Notes under the pieces: generated by a model
The model's input: only the letters and a program-made list of their open reading frames with translations
What the model was told of the DNA's origin: nothing
Databases searched by the model: none
Position numbers and translations under genes: made by a program
Shown here: in pieces, positions 33,866 to 39,828 of the stretch
How the letters are laid out: the number at the start of each line of letters is the position of its first letter
How positions within the stretch are numbered: position 1 is the stretch's first letter
Source of the DNA: Nitrospirota bacterium
Lineage (GTDB): Bacteria > Nitrospirota > 9FT-COMBO-42-15 > HDB-SIOI813
NCBI GenBank assembly: GCA_016217665.1
Contig: JACRHF010000047.1
Span: 1 to 39,828 of the forward strand
Length of the DNA stretch: 39,828 bases
Direction of reading: 5' to 3'

Positions 33866-34387
33866 ATGCGTTGCCCAAGATGCGGATATACGACATTTGA
33901 ATTTGAGGCCTGTCCCCAGTGTGAGGCTGGCTTGGAATCCGGACAAGGGACCGATATCTCTGCTGCTGCCAAGGGAGGGTTCTGGGTAAGGCTTGCGGCC
34001 TTTTTAATAGATAACATTTTTATACTTATTGCGGTAGTCTTTCTTTCCCGTGTTGCCGGTATTGCCGCAGGGATGGGAGGGGCCGAAGAGGACGATCCTC
34101 TGGTTGCTCAGTTTGGTTTTTTCATCGGTATATTTTTTGTGCCGTTTTATTTTACACTTTTTACAGGATGGGATGGCCGGACCTTAGGAAAGTGGTTGTT
34201 TGGTCTTAGGGTAATCAGGGTTACGGGGGAGCCAGTGGGGTATGGGCGGGCTTTTGTAAGATACCTCGGATATATCGTGTCACTGTTGTTCTTTGGGCTT
34301 GGTTTTATCATGATCGCTGTGGACAGGAACAAGCGGGGGCTCCATGACCTTATTGCCGGGACCTGTGTTATCAAGGTAAGGGATTAG
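33866..34387 (+). CDS. RDD-family membrane protein with N-terminal zinc ribbon
   Basis: The 173-residue protein starts with a zinc ribbon, CPRCGYTTFEFEACPQC, and then an RDD domain: FWVRLAAFLIDNIFIL (the Arg/Asp pair), a second helix pair, GRTLGKWLFGLRVI and DRNKRGLHDLIAGT. Three or four transmembrane helices are likely, with the zinc ribbon facing the cytoplasm. RDD proteins have no established general function; some are thought to be transporters or assembly factors. No strong ribosome-binding site is seen. It overlaps the convergent downstream gene by four bases. Confidence 0.87.
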   Translation: MRCPRCGYTTFEFEACPQCEAGLESGQGTDISAAAKGGFWVRLAAFLIDNIFILIAVVFLSRVAGIAAGMGGAEEDDPLVAQFGFFIGIFFVPFYFTLFTGWDGRTLGKWLFGLRVIRVTGEPVGYGRAFVRYLGYIVSLLFFGLGFIMIAVDRNKRGLHDLIAGTCVIKVRD

Positions 34388-34740
34388 GGTTTCAGGTCCC
34401 AGGCGGCCCTGGCAAGCATGTAGCCCGTCAGGACATGCATCACAGCGATTATTATATTGGTGTAGAAGGGTATCACCATCAAAGAGACTATAGTCCTTAT
34501 TAGATATACGCCGGCAAGGACCATGGTAAATCTCCTGTATTCCTTATAGATGAGATATGGGAAGACCATGATCATTACTAATCCTGCTAGTCCTCCTACT
34601 ATGTAAAATAGTAACTTTGCGTGTCTTCCAAGAATGTGAAATGGCATTTGAGAGGTCGCAACATATAAATAAAGAATTGTAATTAACGGAAAGGCAAAGG
34701 CTGCCTGGTGATATTTTTTGACCTGATCTCCCTGACGCAT
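34384..34740 (-). CDS. Unknown four-helix membrane protein
   Basis: The 118-residue protein has four predicted transmembrane segments (about residues 11-30, 42-65, 72-90 and 94-112), short polar loops and a positively charged start (MRQGDQVKKYH). I do not recognise a family. It has no cysteine pairs, signal peptide or known catalytic motif. It is transcribed from the side of a dRS3-like repeat and meets the RDD gene tail to tail. It could be a small membrane accessory protein, but nothing in the sequence shows of what. Confidence 0.55.
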   Translation of the reverse strand: MRQGDQVKKYHQAAFAFPLITILYLYVATSQMPFHILGRHAKLLFYIVGGLAGLVMIMVFPYLIYKEYRRFTMVLAGVYLIRTIVSLMVIPFYTNIIIAVMHVLTGYMLARAAWDLKP

Positions 34741-34767
34741 TTTAACTGAAAATCCCTCGAACTATTC

Positions 34768-34837
34768 GTCATTCCCACGAAAGTGGGAATCCAGACCTCT
34801 GCCTGCGTTCTGGATTCCCGCTTGCGCGGGAATGACA
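34768..34837. repeat. TCATTCCC...GGGAATGAC inverted-repeat element (dRS3-like)
   Basis: ATTCCCACGAAAGTGGGAAT (34771-34790) and ATTCCCGCTTGCGCGGGAAT (34814-34833) are joined by CCAGA...TCTGGA and flanked by GTC/GAC. The same architecture is found at 11104-11167. It fills most of the gap between the unknown membrane protein and glgB. Confidence 0.87.
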
Positions 34838-34934
34838 TGTCCATACTTTGTGCCCCGGAGGGGTATGGAAGTTTCATTATTCTATCAGAAAATTCTTCCT
34901 TGCAAAACAAATGTTAATTTAATACTATATTTCT

Positions 34935-37148
34935 ATGGCAAGAGGAGTTGTTACCATAAGCGAGGATGCAGAGTCCATAATCCGGGCAGAGCATCATGAC
35001 CCGTTCTCCTACCTTGGGATGCATCCGGTAGAGGTAGAGGGGAGAAAGGTCGTCATCGTACGGGCCTTTATCCCTGAGGTAGAAACGGCTGTCGTCATGG
35101 ATCTTGAAAGAAGGGGTGTTACCTCCCCCATGGAAAAGATTCACCCTGAGGGGCTCTTTGAAGGGGTCATAGAAGACCGGGAGAAGGTCTTCCCATACCG
35201 GTTCAAGGTGACCGACTCCTTTGGGAATGTCAGCGAGTTCCATGATCCTTATTCATTCCTCCCTATTATGAGCCAGTATGACCTCCACCTCTTTGCCGAG
35301 GGGAAAAACTACTTTGTATACCAGAAGATGGGGGTCCACCCCATGTCGGTCAATAATATCAGAGGGGTCTATTTTGCCGTATGGGCGCCCAATGCCAGAC
35401 GGGTGAGCCTTGTGGGTGATTTTAATGGTTGGGATGGGAGGAGGCATCCCATGCGCGTATTAGGGGGGTCAGGGGTATGGGAACTCTTTATTCCCGGCCT
35501 TTCTGAGGGTGAGGTATACAAATACGAACTAAAGACGACGGATGGACTTGTCTTATTAAAGAGTGACCCCTATGGTTATCTTTATGAAATGAGGCCAAAG
35601 AGCGCCTCGATCGTTTATAATCTGGAACACTACCAGTGGAGTGACACCAAGTGGATGTCTGATCGTCAGGGGAAAGACCCCCTCCACTCCCCGGTCTCTA
35701 TCTATGAGGTCCACCTGGGTTCATGGCGCAGAAGTCCTGAAGAGGGGAGCAGGTTTCTGTCATACCGGGAACTCGCCCACGAGCTGGTGGACTATGTGAA
35801 GGAGATGGGATTTACTCATATAGAACTCCTTCCGGTTGCAGAGCATCCATTCGATGCCTCATGGGGTTATCAGGTGACAGGGTATTTTGCCCCGACAAGC
35901 CGCCATGGGGAACCGGAGGATTTCATGTACCTGGTGGACCACTGCCACCAGAACGGCATAGGGGTGATACTGGACTGGGTCCCCGGACATTTCCCAAGGG
36001 ATGCCCACGGGCTTTCATGGTTTGACGGGACCGCCCTCTATGAGCATCTCGACCCGCGGAAGGGGGAGCACAAGGAGTGGGGGACGCTCATCTTTAACTA
36101 TGGACGGAATGAGGTGCGGAATTTTCTACTTTCCAACGCCCTGTTCTGGTTCGAAAAATATCATATTGACGGGGTTCGTGTAGATGCCGTGGCCTCAATG
36201 CTTTATTTAGACTATTCACGTCAGGAGGGTGAGTGGGTCCCTAATAAGTACGGCGGCAGGGAAAATCTTGAGGCCATTGATTTTATCAGGGAGTTTAATG
36301 AACTGGTCTATCAATATTTTCCAGGGATAATGACGATAGCAGAGGAATCCACGGCATGGCCATCTGTCTCAAGACCGACATACCTGGGGGGGCTTGGTTT
36401 CGGGCTGAAATGGAATATGGGATGGATGCACGATACGCTGGAATATATCTCCAAGGACCCGGTCCACAGGAAATATCATCAGGGCAACCTGACATTCTCT
36501 CTTCTTTACGCATTCCATGAAAATTTTGTCCTTCCCCTGTCTCATGACGAGGTTGTCCACGGGAAGAGGGCCCTCCTTGACAAGATGCCGGGAGACTTCT
36601 GGCAGAGGTTTTCAAACCTGAGGGCGCTCTATGGATATATGTACGGACATCCTGGGAAAAAACTCCTCTTTATGGGCGGGGAGATAGGGCAGTGGATTGA
36701 ATGGAACCATGCGGAGAGTCTTGACTGGCACCTCCTCCAGTATGAGCCGCACCAGAAGCTGCAGAGTTTTGTCAAAGACCTTAACGCCCTTTATAAAAGG
36801 GAGCCTTCTCTCTATGAGATTGATTTTGATTATACCGGATTTGAGTGGATAGACTTCCACGATTCAGACAATTGCATACTCTCCTTTCTGAGAAGAGGGC
36901 GGACTTATGATGATCTATTGATCTTTGTCTGCAATTTTACCCCTGTACCCCGCTATCCCTACAGGATTGGAGTGCCTAAGGATGGATTTTACAGGGAGTT
37001 AATGAATAGTGATTCTGAGATATACGGCGGCGGCAATATGGGAAATTCCGGAGGGGTATGTGCAGAGCCTACCCCCTGGCAGGGAAGACCCTATTCTATA
37101 GAACTTGTAGTCCCTCCCCTTAGCGTACTCATTTTAAAACCGGAATAG
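34935..37148 (+). CDS. glgB: 1,4-alpha-glucan branching enzyme
   Basis: GlgB introduces alpha-1,6 branches into glycogen. The 737-residue protein has two N-terminal CBM48-type modules ([10 protein letters not shown] near residue 24, and [20 protein letters not shown] near residue 147). The GH13 catalytic barrel shows [12 protein letters not shown], nucleophile Asp417 in [11 protein letters not shown], acid/base Glu470 in IAEESTAWP and [10 protein letters not shown], followed by the C-terminal all-beta domain. The length fits the long GlgB form. The ATG at 34935 has no evident ribosome-binding site. No other glycogen gene is present. It ends four bases from the convergent pilB-like gene. Confidence 0.96.
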   Translation: MARGVVTISEDAESIIRAEHHDPFSYLGMHPVEVEGRKVVIVRAFIPEVETAVVMDLERRGVTSPMEKIHPEGLFEGVIEDREKVFPYRFKVTDSFGNVSEFHDPYSFLPIMSQYDLHLFAEGKNYFVYQKMGVHPMSVNNIRGVYFAVWAPNARRVSLVGDFNGWDGRRHPMRVLGGSGVWELFIPGLSEGEVYKYELKTTDGLVLLKSDPYGYLYEMRPKSASIVYNLEHYQWSDTKWMSDRQGKDPLHSPVSIYEVHLGSWRRSPEEGSRFLSYRELAHELVDYVKEMGFTHIELLPVAEHPFDASWGYQVTGYFAPTSRHGEPEDFMYLVDHCHQNGIGVILDWVPGHFPRDAHGLSWFDGTALYEHLDPRKGEHKEWGTLIFNYGRNEVRNFLLSNALFWFEKYHIDGVRVDAVASMLYLDYSRQEGEWVPNKYGGRENLEAIDFIREFNELVYQYFPGIMTIAEESTAWPSVSRPTYLGGLGFGLKWNMGWMHDTLEYISKDPVHRKYHQGNLTFSLLYAFHENFVLPLSHDEVVHGKRALLDKMPGDFWQRFSNLRALYGYMYGHPGKKLLFMGGEIGQWIEWNHAESLDWHLLQYEPHQKLQSFVKDLNALYKREPSLYEIDFDYTGFEWIDFHDSDNCILSFLRRGRTYDDLLIFVCNFTPVPRYPYRIGVPKDGFYRELMNSDSEIYGGGNMGNSGGVCAEPTPWQGRPYSIELVVPPLSVLILKPE

Positions 37149-37152
37149 AGGA

Positions 37153-39042
37153 CTACAGATCCTTCCTGCAATAGGGGCATATGAGCCACTCCGGCTGGAG
37201 CGGCTTATTGCAAGAGGAACAACTTGTCTGGACTTCATATTTGCAGTAGGGGCATGCCAGAAAATCCAAATGGAGCGGTCTCTCACATTGGGGGCAGAGT
37301 ATCCGGATCTCCTCCTCGACCTCTATGACCCTCAATACCTCCTCTATTGTGGTAAGACCCTCTTTGACCTTGCTTATGCCGTCTTCACCCATGGTTGACA
37401 TGCCCTGACTCTGCAGGGTCATCCGGATCTCCTCCTCTGACCCCCCGCTGGCTATAATCTCTTTGATCTTCGGCTTAAACGGAAGCACCTCAAAGATCCC
37501 TGCGCGTCCGTAGAACCCTGTAGATCTGCAATAACTGCAACCTTCTCCCCGGTAGAAATTAAGTCCTTCGAACGAGGATAGCTTTATGTTTATTTTTTTG
37601 ATACTCTCTTCAGAGAGCGAGGTCTTTACCTTGCATTTGGGACAGATCTGACGCACAAGCCGCTGGGCTACAATCCCTACTATAGAAGAGGAGATCATAT
37701 ACCTGGGGACCCCCATGTCTATAAGGCGCGTTACCGTGGATATCGCATCATTCGTGTGCAGTGTGCTGATGACAAGGTGACCTGTCATGGCCGCCCTGAA
37801 GGCAATCTCTGCCGTCTCAAGATCCCTGATCTCCCCCACAAGGATGACATTGGGGTCCTGCCTGAGGATGGAGCGAAGGCAGTTGGCAAAGGTGAGGCCT
37901 ATTTCAGGCTTTATCTGAATCTGATTGATCCCCTCGATATTGTACTCAATCGGGTCTTCCACAGTCATAATATTGATCTCTCGTGAACGCAACTCGGTGA
38001 TAATGGCGTAGAGTGTCGTTGTCTTGCCGCTCCCTGTGGGGCCTGTTACCAGGAGTATCCCCTTCCTCTTTTGAGACAGAGTCCTGACCATTTGGAGGTC
38101 TTTCTTCAACATCCCCAGACCCTCTAAATCAACTCCCACAGTGGAGGTGTCTAATATCCTGATGACCACCTTCTCCCCAAGGTGGGTGGGAATAGTTGAT
38201 ATCCTGAGGTCAATATCCCTGTTTTCTAATTTTACCCGGATGGCGCCATCCTGCGGGAGACGACGCTCTGCAATGTCAAGGGATGCGAGGATCTTGATCC
38301 TCGAAACGAGCGCACCCTGCACCCATTTGGGGAGGCTCATATCCTCTCTGAGGACTCCATCTATCCTTAATCTGACAGCTAAGCTGGTACGAAGCGCCTC
38401 GATGTGTATATCGCTCGCCCGTTCTTTAATCGCCTTGAGTAGAATAAGGTTAAATAGCTTTACGATGGGGGCCATCTGGCTCTTCTTTTCCAGATAAGCG
38501 GATGATGTCACCTCCGTTGCGGAGAGGGTTGGGATAATCTCAAGGCTGGAGTTCCTTAATACATCGGGGGCATCTCCAAGGATGGTTTCCACAGAGTCAT
38601 CTAACCGGTAGTGCTGTTCAATGGCCTCCAGCACCTCTTTCTGCGTCGAGATTAAGGGTTTGACTTCAAGCCCGCTGTGAAAGGCGATGTCCTTTATGGA
38701 CTCGTAGTCGAGGGGGTCCACCATAGCTAATGAAAGATACTTACGGTCAAAGTTAATCGGAATACAGAGATGTTTCTTCGCAAGGCTCTCAGGGATGAGG
38801 GCAGTTGCCTCAGGTTCAATCGGGCTTGAGGCAAGTGAGACATACGGGATACCCAACTGGCTGGCTAATACCTTTGCGATATCAAACTCAGCGGCGAGTT
38901 TGAGGCTGATAAGGGTCTCCCCCATTCGTTTTCCTGTTCGCTTTTGTTCTTCAAGGGCCTTCTTAAGGTCAGACTCTGTGATGAGACCCGCGTGATGGAG
39001 GAGTTCTCCAAGACGTTTTTTCATGATTGACGGTTGGTCCAT
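37153..39042 (-). CDS. PilB/GspE-type secretion ATPase with extra C-terminal zinc ribbons
   Basis: The 629-residue protein is a type IV pilus extension or type II secretion ATPase. An MshEN-type N-terminal domain (about residues 5-150) has LGELLHHAGLITESDLKKAL and LGIPYVSL. The ATPase core has Walker A GPTGSGKTTTLYA (Lys340), GEIRDLETAEIA and the CPKC...CSYC zinc site, and the usual domain ends near residue 575. It continues with two CxxC pairs of zinc ribbons in the last 45 residues (CPQC, CPYC, CSSC, CPYC), which most PilB/GspE proteins lack. No pilin, pilC or pilT gene is visible. The ATG at 39042 has a weak ribosome-binding site. Confidence 0.9.
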   Translation of the reverse strand: MDQPSIMKKRLGELLHHAGLITESDLKKALEEQKRTGKRMGETLISLKLAAEFDIAKVLASQLGIPYVSLASSPIEPEATALIPESLAKKHLCIPINFDRKYLSLAMVDPLDYESIKDIAFHSGLEVKPLISTQKEVLEAIEQHYRLDDSVETILGDAPDVLRNSSLEIIPTLSATEVTSSAYLEKKSQMAPIVKLFNLILLKAIKERASDIHIEALRTSLAVRLRIDGVLREDMSLPKWVQGALVSRIKILASLDIAERRLPQDGAIRVKLENRDIDLRISTIPTHLGEKVVIRILDTSTVGVDLEGLGMLKKDLQMVRTLSQKRKGILLVTGPTGSGKTTTLYAIITELRSREINIMTVEDPIEYNIEGINQIQIKPEIGLTFANCLRSILRQDPNVILVGEIRDLETAEIAFRAAMTGHLVISTLHTNDAISTVTRLIDMGVPRYMISSSIVGIVAQRLVRQICPKCKVKTSLSEESIKKINIKLSSFEGLNFYRGEGCSYCRSTGFYGRAGIFEVLPFKPKIKEIIASGGSEEEIRMTLQSQGMSTMGEDGISKVKEGLTTIEEVLRVIEVEEEIRILCPQCERPLHLDFLACPYCKYEVQTSCSSCNKPLQPEWLICPYCRKDL

Positions 39043-39098
39043 GACGGTTGCCCTATCGGTATTTTTTCAGAATAAATCTATCATCAGATAACTGTCTG

Positions 39099-39828
39099 TT
39101 AATTTAACGTCCCTGTTTCCTGATTAAGGATTTTTATAGTGCCATACTCCCCGTCATAACCAGGGGCGATGCTTACCCTTCCTTCCCTCACACCGTGAAT
39201 CGCCCCGGCCAGGAGCGGGGTGCTTACTCTCGCAATCTCTCTAATAGGAACATCCTGGAGTATCGAAAGCTCATCTCCAAGGGAGGTAAGGAGGTTATAA
39301 TAGGTATTTTCAACCCTTTTTGTCGTTGTGCCCACAGTATAGACCTCCGCTATTATTTCGGCAAGGGGTATCAGTCTCCGGTACGGACGGGCATTAGGAG
39401 GTGTGATATCTTCTTTCCTGTCTGCCAGCTCGTCCACACGGTGCATGACTCCAATGGTCACCTTCGCACCGCATTTAGGGCAGAGCCCATTAGTTTGTCG
39501 TGTCTCTACGGGCCGCATCCGTTGTTTGCAGGTCCTGTGACCGTCATAATGATATTTCCCCTCTTCAGGGAAGAATTCGATGGTTCCTTTAAACCTTGCT
39601 TTATCCTTTGCTATTATTGCACCGGTGATCCCTTTGTAGGAGAGTTCTGTATCAAATATATTGGCCTCGCGTGCAAGCTTTTTGGGAGAATGCGCATCAG
39701 AGTTTGAGATTAAAGCGATCTGATCGAGTCCTGATAACCTCCAGTTCATAGGAGGATCAGATGAAAGCCCTGTCTCGATGGCATATATATGAGGGGTGAG
39801 CTCTTCAAAGCACTCTTCTAACGAGTCA
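39099..39828 (-). CDS. Endonuclease Q-like PHP-domain protein, partial (5' end outside the window)
   Basis: The reading frame is open from the window edge (DSLEECFEELTPHIYAIETG near the edge) to the stop at 39099, giving about 243 residues of the C-terminal part. SNSDAHSPKKLAREAN is a PHP metal site. A zinc-binding region follows, with Cys in HRTCKQR and CPKCGAKVTIGVMHRVDEL. These match the family of archaeal endonuclease Q, which cuts DNA 5' of deaminated bases; relatives occur in bacteria and are often annotated as PHP-domain or helicase proteins. An internal ATG at 39749 is not the true start. It lies 56 bases from the pilB-like gene on the same strand. Confidence 0.85.
   Translation of the reverse strand, partial: DSLEECFEELTPHIYAIETGLSSDPPMNWRLSGLDQIALISNSDAHSPKKLAREANIFDTELSYKGITGAIIAKDKARFKGTIEFFPEEGKYHYDGHRTCKQRMRPVETRQTNGLCPKCGAKVTIGVMHRVDELADRKEDITPPNARPYRRLIPLAEIIAEVYTVGTTTKRVENTYYNLLTSLGDELSILQDVPIREIARVSTPLLAGAIHGVREGRVSIAPGYDGEYGTIKILNQETGTLN

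Overview
The window is a gene-dense stretch of the chromosome of a Gram-negative bacterium. It carries an LPS-assembly protein (LptD), several outer-membrane beta-barrel proteins, c-type cytochromes, a type IV pilus/type II secretion ATPase and a tRNA with encoded CCA. The housekeeping order (trp genes to accD-folC-lptD; dprA-topA-trmFO-xerC-hslV-hslU-argB) and the many palindromic intergenic repeats resemble Nitrospirota or former Deltaproteobacteria (Desulfobacterota-like) genomes. This placement is inferred from gene content; no phylogeny was run.

Layout. (1) 1-9696, plus strand: the last codons of a probable trpG, then trpD, trpC, trpF, trpB, trpA, a class-II-phosphodiesterase-like metallo-beta-lactamase-fold protein, accD, folC and lptD. 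(2) 9705-14561, minus strand: folB, a small four-helix protein related to haem-copper oxidase subunit I, a monohaem periplasmic cytochrome c, a large porin-like protein, a CXXCH-bearing beta-barrel protein resembling fused cytochrome-porins of the Cyc2 kind, and rplI. (3) 14678-25121, plus strand: tRNA-Leu(CAG), a LysM envelope protein, dprA, topA, trmFO, xerC, hslV, hslU, argB and a PilZ protein. (4) uppP (minus) and a MarC-family gene (plus). (5) 26694-33719, plus strand: a nitrogen-assimilation block with an orphan Fis/NtrC-type helix-turn-helix protein, a small outer-membrane protein of unknown function, amtB, two PII genes, glutamine-dependent nadE and glnA. (6) 33866-39828: a zinc-ribbon RDD membrane protein, an unknown membrane protein, glgB, a PilB/GspE ATPase with extra C-terminal zinc ribbons, and an endonuclease Q-like gene cut by the window end.

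Palindromic repeats are the most striking non-coding feature. At least five families occur in under 40 kb. Most copies lie just after stop codons. Two copies of the AATCCCCC...GGGGGATT family lie in frame inside coding genes (lptD and xerC), adding about 15 residues to each protein. A perfect 32-bp inverted repeat sits immediately before accD and creates a false upstream start.

The best candidates for poorly described biology are the cytochrome-porin gene directly behind rplI, with nearby periplasmic cytochrome c and oxidase-like genes (possible electron transfer across the outer membrane), and the helix-turn-helix plus outer-membrane protein pair attached to the ammonium transport and glutamine synthetase genes.
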